Below, piece after piece: positions 23,512 through 30,166 of a DNA stretch of 30,166 nucleotides. Made by a program: the position numbers and the translations under genes. The notes beneath the pieces were generated by a model. The model did not search any database, had not been told where the DNA came from, and was given only the letters and a program-made list of their open reading frames with translations. Every line of letters starts with the position of its first letter. Position 1 is the stretch's first letter. The DNA is from JBBIGV01 sp037447335 (GTDB taxonomy: Bacteria > Bacteroidota > Ignavibacteria > Ignavibacteriales > Ignavibacteriaceae), in NCBI GenBank assembly GCA_037447335.1, contig JBBIGV010000038.1, positions 1-30,166 on the forward strand. Direction: 5' to 3'.

Positions 23512-25533
23512 GACTAAGGTATCATCTTCTTCAATGATATAATCCGGATGAGGGATGATAATTTTTTCCTTACCATCTTCATCGCTGAAAAGTTGACCGG
23601 TCTTTTTAATCATGAGTGCTTCCAGACCATATTTATTTCTTAATCGGAGTTGAGGAAGGGTTTTCCCTATAAATTCCGGAATGACTTTTCGTTCAATTAT
23701 CGAAAATCCATCAGCAACTTTAGAGATATTGTTCTGGCTTACCGTGATAAGTTCTTTTGCAAGACCATCTGCAATATCGTGTTTAAGATTTTCTTTATTA
23801 TAGGCTCCCATTACTGCCTGCCGTGAAATGGTTCCCTTCACTTTTCCTGAAATATCATTTTCAAGTACTGGCAATTCATCGTATCTCTCTTTTGCGAATA
23901 CAGTAATAACAAAGTCAAGATCATCCATAGGCTTAACACTGACGACATTTTTATTCAAAATATCGCTGGCTATAACAGACATTTTGATATGCTCGTATTC
24001 AGTTATCAGAGGTCTTAGTTCATTCTCAGAAATAATTCCGAGCAGTGAATTATTTTTATCTACAACAAAGATGGAACTGTGTTCACTTTTCAGTGTTTTC
24101 GAAATAATCACTGCCAATGGAGTGTCAGCGGACACACAAACCGGATCGGATTTCATTACCTGGTTCACCGTTATTGATTTAAGAATGTTTTGCTCTTTTC
24201 CAGCCCTTAGTCTAAATCCTTGCCTTATCAGATTCTGGTGATGGTATGATCCCTTATTCACGATCTGAACAAGTGTTGAACTTATGATGACAGCGAGCAT
24301 TAACGGAAGAATGAATGAGTAATCTTTGGTCATTTCAAAAATTATTAAAATTGCCGCAATCGGGATAGCATTTATACCTCCAAGTACAGCACCCATCCCG
24401 ACTAGAGTATATGTTACCGGGTCAACATTTAAGGTGCTGATACTATTTACAATCGTCGCAAATAAAAATCCCGAGCATGCTCCGATAAACAGTGATGGTG
24501 CGAAAATTCCACCAAACCCACCCGAATTCAACACGAGCGGAACAAGAATAAGTTTAAGGACAAGAATTATCAGAACAACCTGCCAGGTCAAAGAATTAGC
24601 TAATACGTTGTTGATCCCGTGATATCCAACACCAAAAATTTCATCGTAATAAAAACCACTTATTCCCACAAACAATCCAACCGGTATCATAAAGAATGAC
24701 TGCGGTATTTTTGCAAGTATTTTTTTCTTGAACAGTCCTTCTGTAAAGCTATGGTATTTAAGGAATAAGATCGATATAATTCCAGTAAATAATCCCAGCA
24801 GGACAAATAGATAGAAATTTCCATAATCTCCTATTTGCGGATCGGGGAAAAAGAATACACTATCATCACCTAAGAATATCCTTGATATTGCACTGGCAGT
24901 AACAGAAGCCAGAATTAATGCAGAAAACGTGGGAGTATGAAAATCATTAAGCAAGATAATCTCTAAAGCAAAAAATACACCGCCAAGAGGAGTATTAAAG
25001 ATAGCTGCAATAGCTGCTCCCGCACCTGCAGCAGTAAAAATTCTTCTTCTTGAATCAGATAATCCAATAAGATTACCAAATTTACTTGCGACTCCCCCAC
25101 CGAGTTGTGCAGCCGGTCCTTCCGGCCCTACTGTATTACCTGTTCCGATCGAAATTATAGGTGCAAAGAAATGAAACAAGGTTGTTTTTAGCGGGATGTG
25201 GCCTCCCTTAAGCGCTACCGCTTTAATAACTTCGACCACTCCCCTTTTCTTTGAAACTTCAGGGGCTGCTTTTATCATCAAACTTTGAATGAACATACCG
25301 ATTGCCGGTATCAGTATTACTGCCGCTGCACCTAGAAAGTATAATCCTTCTGCCGTTTTTTCAAAAAATATTTTATTAAAGAATTCAATACCTGTATGAA
25401 ACAGAACAGCAGCCAGTCCGGCTGCTGCTCCTATCAGAATCGAGTAAATAATGAAGAGAGTATATTCTGGAATAGCAATTTTTTTTGATTTATCCCTTGC
25501 TGTCTGAATAATATTTTTTATGTATGAAATCAA
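23464..25533 (-). CDS. ClC-family chloride channel/transporter with CBS pair and RCK_C domain
   Basis: A 689-residue ClC protein. The membrane part (about 25-435) has the ClC signatures in degenerate form: KGGHIP (109-114; GSGIP in E. coli), VGPEGPAAQLGGG (135-147; gating glutamate E138) and GGIFAPSLF. By position the internal proton glutamate of E. coli ClcA (E203) is Ile192. Two CBS domains (about 450-575) follow, then an RCK_C/TrkA-C domain (about 600-689) with IIPEFIGKTL-like and DDTLVLFGSDDQ signatures, which in other transporters binds nucleotides or c-di-AMP. The start is TTG at 25533; no ATG occurs before the first helix. It is the last gene of a minus-strand run, 11 bases after the dehydrogenase. 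Confidence 0.9.
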   Translation of the reverse strand: MISYIKNIIQTARDKSKKIAIPEYTLFIIYSILIGAAAGLAAVLFHTGIEFFNKIFFEKTAEGLYFLGAAAVILIPAIGMFIQSLMIKAAPEVSKKRGVVEVIKAVALKGGHIPLKTTLFHFFAPIISIGTGNTVGPEGPAAQLGGGVASKFGNLIGLSDSRRRIFTAAGAGAAIAAIFNTPLGGVFFALEIILLNDFHTPTFSALILASVTASAISRIFLGDDSVFFFPDPQIGDYGNFYLFVLLGLFTGIISILFLKYHSFTEGLFKKKILAKIPQSFFMIPVGLFVGISGFYYDEIFGVGYHGINNVLANSLTWQVVLIILVLKLILVPLVLNSGGFGGIFAPSLFIGACSGFLFATIVNSISTLNVDPVTYTLVGMGAVLGGINAIPIAAILIIFEMTKDYSFILPLMLAVIISSTLVQIVNKGSYHHQNLIRQGFRLRAGKEQNILKSITVNQVMKSDPVCVSADTPLAVIISKTLKSEHSSIFVVDKNNSLLGIISENELRPLITEYEHIKMSVIASDILNKNVVSVKPMDDLDFVITVFAKERYDELPVLENDISGKVKGTISRQAVMGAYNKENLKHDIADGLAKELITVSQNNISKVADGFSIIERKVIPEFIGKTLPQLRLRNKYGLEALMIKKTGQLFSDEDGKEKIIIPHPDYIIEEDDTLVLFGSDDQIENSKNWL

Positions 25534-25544
25534 TATTTCACTTT

Positions 25545-26405
25545 TTAATACTTAAAGAAACCTTCTCCGGTTTTTCTTCCAAGTTTTTTTGCCGCAACCA
25601 TTTTCTTCAACAGCGGGCAGGGACGATATTTTGAATCATTGAATCCATTATAAAGAACTTCCATTATCGCAAGGCAAACATCCAATCCAATAAAATCAGC
25701 AAGAGTTAGTGGCCCCATTGGATGATTCATCCCCAGCTTCATCACTGTATCAATATCTTCTTTGGAAGCAACTCCTTCCATTAGTGCGAATACAGCTTCA
25801 TTTATCATCGGCATGAGTATTCTATTGGATATAAATCCCGGGTAGTCAAAAACCTCTACCGGTGTCTTATCAAGTTTAAGAGTAAGCTCTTTTATAGTAT
25901 TAAATGTTTCATCTGAGGTTGAAAACCCTCGTATTATTTCAACAAGTTTCATAACCGGTACAGGATTCATAAAGTGCATCCCGATAAATTTATCCGGACG
26001 ATTTAATGCAGAGAGTTCTGTTATTGAAATTGAAGAAGTATTTGTCGCAAACAGCGCTTCCTTTTTAATTATTGAATCAAGCTTTTTGAAAATCCCGAGC
26101 TTAACATCTTTATTTTCAAAAACTGCCTCAATAACAAGGTCTGAATCTTTCGGTGTATTCTCAACTCCGTTAACCGGTTTGATTTTACTTAGAGCAGAGT
26201 TTTTCTCTTCCTCAGTTATGATTTGCTTTTTGACCTGTCTATCCATATTAGACGATATAGTGTTAATTGCTTTATTTGCCAGTTCTTCACTCATCTCAAC
26301 AAGGCTGACCTCAAAGTTCTTAACAGAAAAAACATGTGCAATACCATTTCCCATGGTACCGCCGCCTATGACAGCGATTTTCTTAACTTCCATATTATCT
26401 TTCAT
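25545..26405 (-). CDS. hbd: 3-hydroxybutyryl-CoA dehydrogenase
   Basis: An NAD(P)-dependent 3-hydroxyacyl-CoA dehydrogenase, 286 residues, stand-alone (no hydratase fusion). The dinucleotide motif is IGGGTMGNGIA (13-23); catalytic His144 and Glu156 lie in GMHFMNPVPVMKLVEII; the C-terminal domain has NRILMPMINEAVF and HPMGPLTLADFIGLD. It interconverts acetoacetyl-CoA and 3-hydroxybutyryl-CoA. Its ATG shares one base with the thiolase stop (TAATG), so the pair is coupled and acts in sequence. No crotonase or acyl-CoA dehydrogenase is in the window, so the direction (beta-oxidation or butyrate/PHB-type synthesis) is open. Confidence 0.94.
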   Translation of the reverse strand: MKDNMEVKKIAVIGGGTMGNGIAHVFSVKNFEVSLVEMSEELANKAINTISSNMDRQVKKQIITEEEKNSALSKIKPVNGVENTPKDSDLVIEAVFENKDVKLGIFKKLDSIIKKEALFATNTSSISITELSALNRPDKFIGMHFMNPVPVMKLVEIIRGFSTSDETFNTIKELTLKLDKTPVEVFDYPGFISNRILMPMINEAVFALMEGVASKEDIDTVMKLGMNHPMGPLTLADFIGLDVCLAIMEVLYNGFNDSKYRPCPLLKKMVAAKKLGRKTGEGFFKY

Positions 26406-27586
26406 TAATTTTCATAATTTTTTACTATTAACGCAGATGCTTCTCCACCGCCAATGCATAGCGAAGCGAGCCCATACTTTGATTTCCTTCTCTTCATCTC
26501 ATAAATGAGAGAAACAAGAATTCTTGCACCGCTTGCACCGATGGGATGCCCCAAAGCTATAGCCCCTCCATTAACATTTACATTTTTAGTATCTAGCCCG
26601 AGCAGTTTATTAACAGCAAGGGAAACTACTGCAAATGCTTCATTGATTTCGAATAGATCAATATCTTCCTTTTTAAGATTTGCCTTCTTTAGGACTTTTG
26701 AAATTGCATCAGCAGGAGCAGTAGTGAATTCAATTGGTAATTTAGCAGCAGAAGATTGTGCTATGATTTCAACCAACGGGGTTTGTCCAAGTTCTTTAGC
26801 TTTATCTTCACTCATTACTAATAGAGCTGCGGCGCCATCATTTATACTGGAAGCATTAGCTGCTGTAACTACACCGCTTTTATCAAATACCGGTTTAAGA
26901 GTTGGAATTTTATCAAATTTTACTTTTTCCGGTTCCTCATCTTTGTCAACAACTATATCGCCGCCCTTTGATGGAAAGGTTACCTTTACAATCTCATCTG
27001 CAAATCTGCCGCTCTTTGTAGCATCAATTGCTCTCTGATATGACAAGACGGCATATTCATCAAGCTGCTCACGCGTGAATTTAAAATCCTTTGCACATGA
27101 CTCTGCACAATTACCCATATGAATATTATTGTAAACATCCCAAAGCCCGTCAGTGATCATAGAATCAATAATTTCACCATGCCCAAGCCTATAACCATTA
27201 CGTGCTTTTTGGAGAAGATATGGTGCATTGCTCATACTTTCCTGACCTCCGGCAATGATTACCTCAGCATCACCGGCTAAAATAGCCTGATGAGCCAGCA
27301 TTACGGCTTTAAGTCCGCTGCCACACATTTTATTAATGGTCATACATTCTGTACTTTCAGGGAGACCTGCAGATAAAGCAGCCTGTCGGGCAGGTGCCTG
27401 CCCCAACCCCGCCATCAAAACGTTACCAAAAATTACTTCATCAATTTTTTTGGGATTTATTTTCGATTCATCTACAACACCTTTAATAGCAAAACTGCCA
27501 AGTTTAGGTGCGGAAAAAGAAGCAAGCGAACCGCCAAAGGAACCTATAGAAGTTCTTTTAGCAGTAGTAATAACAATTTTTTTCAT
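26405..27586 (-). CDS. Acetyl-CoA C-acetyltransferase (thiolase)
   Basis: A biosynthetic-type thiolase of 393 residues, joining two acetyl-CoA into acetoacetyl-CoA or the reverse. The catalytic residues are Cys88 (NKMCGSGLKAV), His347 (GGAIALGHPIGASGARI) and Cys377 (SLCIGGGEASALIV); GGQESMSNAP is also typical. The start ATG is preceded by an AAGAGGT-like site about 6 bases upstream. 107 bases of very AT-rich DNA separate it from holB upstream, so it may have its own promoter. It forms a two-step unit with the downstream dehydrogenase. Confidence 0.95.
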   Translation of the reverse strand: MKKIVITTAKRTSIGSFGGSLASFSAPKLGSFAIKGVVDESKINPKKIDEVIFGNVLMAGLGQAPARQAALSAGLPESTECMTINKMCGSGLKAVMLAHQAILAGDAEVIIAGGQESMSNAPYLLQKARNGYRLGHGEIIDSMITDGLWDVYNNIHMGNCAESCAKDFKFTREQLDEYAVLSYQRAIDATKSGRFADEIVKVTFPSKGGDIVVDKDEEPEKVKFDKIPTLKPVFDKSGVVTAANASSINDGAAALLVMSEDKAKELGQTPLVEIIAQSSAAKLPIEFTTAPADAISKVLKKANLKKEDIDLFEINEAFAVVSLAVNKLLGLDTKNVNVNGGAIALGHPIGASGARILVSLIYEMKRRKSKYGLASLCIGGGEASALIVKNYEN

Positions 27587-27693
27587 TATGACCTCTTAAG
27601 AATTAATAGCTTTTAGCAATAATTTAAATTTCATATTTTAAATTAAATAAAATAGAGCAAAGATTCAGTTGTTAGCGGCGAAATCATTCGGGT

Positions 27694-28830
27694 TTAAAGC
27701 TTAACAGAGGGTGTATGGAATGTATTCGTAAGATTGCCGAGTTCGAAAATAAGGTTAATTACAACCAGATTTATATTAACGTTTGAATCAATCAGATTAA
27801 TAAATGTTTCAAGTTCTTTTACAATTTCTTTCAGCTGTAAATCCGGAAATTTTGAATTGAATTTTTGCATGGTTTCCAAATAATCATTGAACTGAATGTT
27901 TTCCTTTCCCAATCTTTGCTTTTGAACATCATTCATCCAAATAAGCATAAGTTGAATTAATAACTTCAGTAATTGGGAATTATTTTCTTTTAAAATAAAT
28001 TCAAATTCAGAGTATGCAGTGTTTATTTTTCTTCCGAAGGAATTCCTCAAAATCACAATGGTTTTTTCAAGGAGAAAGTCCGGATCGTTCTCTAATAAAT
28101 ACAAAGCTGCCGTTATTGATCCTCCTGAAAACCGGGCAGCGGATTCAGCATCCTTTTCTGCAGTGTCATAATATTTAATAAGAATTTGCTTAACATCCGC
28201 GTCACTTAACGGGCTAAAATTTATCTGCCAGCAGCGTGACCTAATAGTTTCCCGCAAAAGTGATGGATAAGGCGTGCAAAGGATAAAAATAATGCCACGA
28301 GGTGGCTCTTCCAGACTCTTTAATAAAGCATTCTGTGCTGCTTCACTCATTAAATGTGCATTTGATATTAACACAGTTCTGAAATTAATATCCTCAAAAG
28401 CAATTGATAGAAATTTTTTAATATCCCGGATACTATTGATTTTTATATTGTTTGCTTTTGGAATAGAAATTTGATGGTAAGGATTGTTTGATTTTTTCTC
28501 AAACTCTTCTTTGATTTTTGTGATTTCCTCCTCACTTAATTTTTCAAGTGGACCGTGTTGTTCAAGTTCGTTTTTACCACGCGGCAGCGGCATTATATAT
28601 TTAAGATACGGTTCATTAAGATGCTCAATAGCTTTGATTAATTTGGGACTTATATTGGGATCAGCTTTAATATTAAGTAATTGCGTAAAGCGGATTGCAG
28701 TGAACTCTTTGCCTATACCCCCAATCCCTGCAAATAGAAACGAATTAGGAACACGATCGGAGTGAATAATTTTATTAAGAATTGTCTTTACTTTTTCCTG
28801 CCCAAATATATCATCCCAGGTATACTGCAT
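27694..28830 (-). CDS. holB: DNA polymerase III delta-prime subunit
   Basis: A clamp-loader AAA+ subunit, 378 residues from the ATG at 28830. MQYTWDDIFGQEKVK opens the fold, GIGGIGKE (35-42, Lys41) is an intact Walker A, NAHLMSEAAQNALLKSLEEPP replaces the Walker B region as in delta-prime, and RETIRSRCWQ is the SRC motif. An insertion of about 70 residues after the P-loop region carries no zinc-binding cysteines. The open frame starts at 28860, but the ten extra codons are exactly the hairpin and T-tract of a terminator, so the ATG at 28830 is preferred. Its transcription start is unclear because that terminator lies directly before it. Confidence 0.88.
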   Translation of the reverse strand: MQYTWDDIFGQEKVKTILNKIIHSDRVPNSFLFAGIGGIGKEFTAIRFTQLLNIKADPNISPKLIKAIEHLNEPYLKYIMPLPRGKNELEQHGPLEKLSEEEITKIKEEFEKKSNNPYHQISIPKANNIKINSIRDIKKFLSIAFEDINFRTVLISNAHLMSEAAQNALLKSLEEPPRGIIFILCTPYPSLLRETIRSRCWQINFSPLSDADVKQILIKYYDTAEKDAESAARFSGGSITAALYLLENDPDFLLEKTIVILRNSFGRKINTAYSEFEFILKENNSQLLKLLIQLMLIWMNDVQKQRLGKENIQFNDYLETMQKFNSKFPDLQLKEIVKELETFINLIDSNVNINLVVINLIFELGNLTNTFHTPSVKL

Positions 28831-28857
28831 AAAATAAAAAAGCGCTTTATAAAGCGC
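28831..28857 (-). terminator. Rho-independent terminator directly before holB
   Basis: On the minus strand a perfect 16-base palindrome, GCGCTTTATAAAGCGC (28857-28842), is followed by TTTTTTATTTT (28841-28831), and the next three bases are the holB ATG. GC-rich ends plus a T-tract fit an intrinsic terminator for the peptidase-DUF2795 unit. It lies 13 bases after the DUF2795 stop. Confidence 0.82.
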
Positions 28858-28870
28858 CATAAAAAATTAA

Positions 28871-29092
28871 TTAGTAATCTTCATCATTGTAGAAGAAGTC
28901 TTCCTCTGTTGGATAGTCCGGCCAGATATCTTCAATCGATTCATAAGGTTCATCTGAATCCTCCAGTTCAGTAAGATTCTCGATAACCTCGTATGGTGCG
29001 CCGATTCTCTCAGCATATTCAATCAGTTCTTCTTTAGTAGCCGGCCATGGTGCATCATCCAGATAAGATGCTAACTCCACTGTCCAGATCAT
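28871..29092 (-). CDS. DUF2795 small acidic protein
   Basis: A 73-residue, strongly acidic cytosolic protein of the DUF2795 family, with no known function. The family core is DDAPWPATKEELIEYAERIG (residues 12-31), followed by an acidic tail with YESIEDIWPDYPTEEDFF. The core resembles a small helical fold, and the tail is rich in Asp, Glu and aromatics. A GGAG site (29098-29101) lies 5 bases before the ATG. The gene starts 20 bases after the M23 peptidase stop and ends before a clear terminator, so the two form a bicistron. Confidence 0.88.
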   Translation of the reverse strand: MIWTVELASYLDDAPWPATKEELIEYAERIGAPYEVIENLTELEDSDEPYESIEDIWPDYPTEEDFFYNDEDY

Positions 29093-29112
29093 ATTATCTC
29101 CGGATAAATTAA

Positions 29113-30036
29113 TTATTTAATTAGTTCGAAGAAGTTGAAATCATCAAAGAAAAAATCCTCGGGATTTTGCTTGATCCCGTTATGATGAACTTCGTAATGG
29201 AGGTGGGGTCCAGCCGATAAACCGGAATTACCGGTTTTGGCAATCAAATCCCCTCTTGAAATTTTTTGTCCTTCCTTCACCTTAGCGGATGACAGATGAG
29301 CATAAACCGTTCTGTATCCAAAACCATGCTCGATTTCAACAGTTAGTCCGTATCCGCCTTTTCTGCCGACAAAATCTACAACTCCATTTCCTGTGGCGAA
29401 TACCGGTGTTCCGATATCAGTAATAATATCAATGCCATCATGCATTTTCTTTACCCTGAGTATAGGATGTACTCTCATTCCGAAACCATGGTAGCCAATT
29501 GAGCCCTCGCAAGGTTTAATAGCCGGAATGGAAGCATATAATTTCTCATTTTCTTTGATTTTCTTTGATATTTCAAGATAGTGAGCCTTTTCAAATTCAA
29601 TTTTTCTGCTCACTTCTTCGATCATTGCAAATGATTCTCTAAGCTTGAGGTCAGTTCTGCTGCCTGAAAAATCGAATGTTTCCTCAAAATAACCACCTCC
29701 AACTCCAACCTGCCTCAATTCCTTCTGCAGAGGGGCTAAATTTGAAGCAATTCTCAATTCATTATTTACCAGATACAAACTATCTAACTCTTTATTTAAT
29801 AAGGAATATCTGTCTGCTAACTCAAGTAATTTATTACGTAGAAATTCGTTTTCTGATCTAAGATTACTGATATTCTTTTCCGGATGAAAAATGTTGGACA
29901 TAACCGAATACCCGCCAAAAATCGCCGAGGTTACTACTAAAACTGCAATAGAAAAGTAAATCGCAATTTTAGCTCTGTAGTGCTTAATTTCTGTAAATTG
30001 AAGCCGTGACTTTGAGAAATAGTACAATTTTTTCAT
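29113..30036 (-). CDS. M23 (LytM-type) peptidase, membrane-anchored with coiled coil
   Basis: A peptidoglycan endopeptidase or an activator of one, 307 residues. The order is a basic cytoplasmic N-terminus, one membrane helix (about 24-46), a coiled coil (about 54-100 and 135-166), then the M23 domain (about 180-295). Zinc ligands are visible: H199 and D203 (KKMHDGIDI) and H280 of the HLH motif (278-280, GPHLHYEV), so it should be active, unlike degenerate EnvC/NlpD-type LytM factors. The C-terminal tail has FFFDDFNFFEL. First gene of its unit; a sigma-70-like promoter lies just upstream. Confidence 0.93.
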   Translation of the reverse strand: MKKLYYFSKSRLQFTEIKHYRAKIAIYFSIAVLVVTSAIFGGYSVMSNIFHPEKNISNLRSENEFLRNKLLELADRYSLLNKELDSLYLVNNELRIASNLAPLQKELRQVGVGGGYFEETFDFSGSRTDLKLRESFAMIEEVSRKIEFEKAHYLEISKKIKENEKLYASIPAIKPCEGSIGYHGFGMRVHPILRVKKMHDGIDIITDIGTPVFATGNGVVDFVGRKGGYGLTVEIEHGFGYRTVYAHLSSAKVKEGQKISRGDLIAKTGNSGLSAGPHLHYEVHHNGIKQNPEDFFFDDFNFFELIK

Positions 30037-30047
30037 AATTGAGGTTG

Positions 30048-30076
30048 AATTTATAAATAAATGTGAGTATTGTCAA
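30048..30076 (-). promoter_or_regulatory. Candidate sigma-70-type promoter for M23 peptidase
   Basis: On the minus strand, TTGACA (30076-30071, perfect -35) is followed after 17 bases by TAAATT (30053-30048), or after 15 bases by TATAAA (30055-30050). The transcription start would fall about 5-8 bases before the ATG at 30036, leaving almost no leader. Confidence 0.4.
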
Positions 30077-30088
30077 GTTAAGAGTTGA

Positions 30089-30134
30089 ATTCTTAATTCC
30101 GAGATAGAAATATTCTTAATTCCGAGATAGAAAT
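30089..30134. repeat. Perfect 23-bp tandem duplication
   Basis: The unit ATTCTTAATTCCGAGATAG followed by AAAT occurs twice back to back (30089-30111 and 30112-30134) with no mismatch. It lies upstream of the M23 promoter. The sequence stays gene-free to the window edge, where an ATG at 30163 might open a divergent gene. Confidence 0.9.
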
Positions 30135-30166
30135 ATCAGAAGGTCTGTTTAAAGAGCCAAAAATGG

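Noticed and set aside
23828..24241. 137-codon plus-strand ORF opposite the ClC gene
   Set aside because: It is fully antisense to the CBS-domain part of a well-supported gene and shows no domain of its own.
26505..27038. 177-codon plus-strand ORF opposite the thiolase gene
   Set aside because: It mirrors conserved thiolase codons on the other strand and has no recognisable features.
28831..28860. Ten extra N-terminal codons for holB (start at 28860)
   Set aside because: Those codons are exactly a terminator stem and T-tract. The conserved delta-prime N-terminus begins at the ATG at 28830.
1..30166. CRISPR arrays, insertion sequences, prophage, defence islands or riboswitches
   Set aside because: No repeat-spacer pattern, transposase, integrase, phage gene or recognisable aptamer was found. 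The only direct tandem repeat is the two-copy unit at 30089-30134.

Overview
The window is about 30 kb of AT-rich, gene-dense bacterial chromosome. It looks like the FCB group (Bacteroidota/Chlorobiota/Ignavibacteriota), most likely an Ignavibacteria-like lineage. The reasons are a very large secreted subtilase with a type IX secretion (T9SS, Por-type) C-terminal sorting domain, a parA-parB-DUF5683 block, a folP-cdaA pair, a DUF2795 protein of the FCB type, and sparse Shine-Dalgarno sequences with many overlapping genes. The lineage is inferred from gene content, not from a phylogeny.

Layout. 28-4959 (+): a small membrane protein, then PASTA-domain membrane protein, rpe, folP, diadenylate cyclase cdaA, a family 2 glycosyltransferase and a short CHAD protein, tightly packed. 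5020-5697 (+): UPF0173 metallo-hydrolase with the best ribosome binding site of the window. 5698-6011: the longest gap. 6012-11745 (+): parA, parB, DUF5683, zinc-ribbon/Yip1-like membrane protein, an ArgD-type aminotransferase and nadB. 11742-12659 (-): Ppx/GppA phosphatase, sharing stop-codon bases with nadB. 12696-15092 (+): membrane protein, 90-aa hypothetical, aroQ, HAD hydrolase, MerR-type regulator. 15113-15186 (+): tRNA-Pro(GGG). 15352-22792 (+): purF, the T9SS subtilase, pgsA, ftsY and a small basic membrane protein. 22891-23511 (+): a reading frame broken by an in-frame TAG. 23464-30036 (-): in transcription order M23 peptidase, DUF2795, a terminator, holB, thiolase, 3-hydroxyacyl-CoA dehydrogenase, and a ClC channel with CBS and RCK_C domains.

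How it fits together. Most of this is housekeeping: pentose phosphate, folate, NAD, shikimate and purine steps, phospholipid synthesis, SRP targeting, chromosome partitioning and replication. The first block joins a kinase-less PASTA sensor to c-di-AMP synthesis. The thiolase/dehydrogenase pair does acetoacetyl-CoA and 3-hydroxybutyryl-CoA chemistry. I found no CRISPR array, insertion sequence, prophage or defence system, and nothing I would call a clearly new multi-gene system. The items most worth checking are the terminator abutting the holB start, the amber-interrupted ORF, the inverted repeat touching the merR start codon, the FolP Pro-to-Leu change, the ClC proton-glutamate replacement, the 23-bp tandem duplication at the right end, and the frequent TTG starts.
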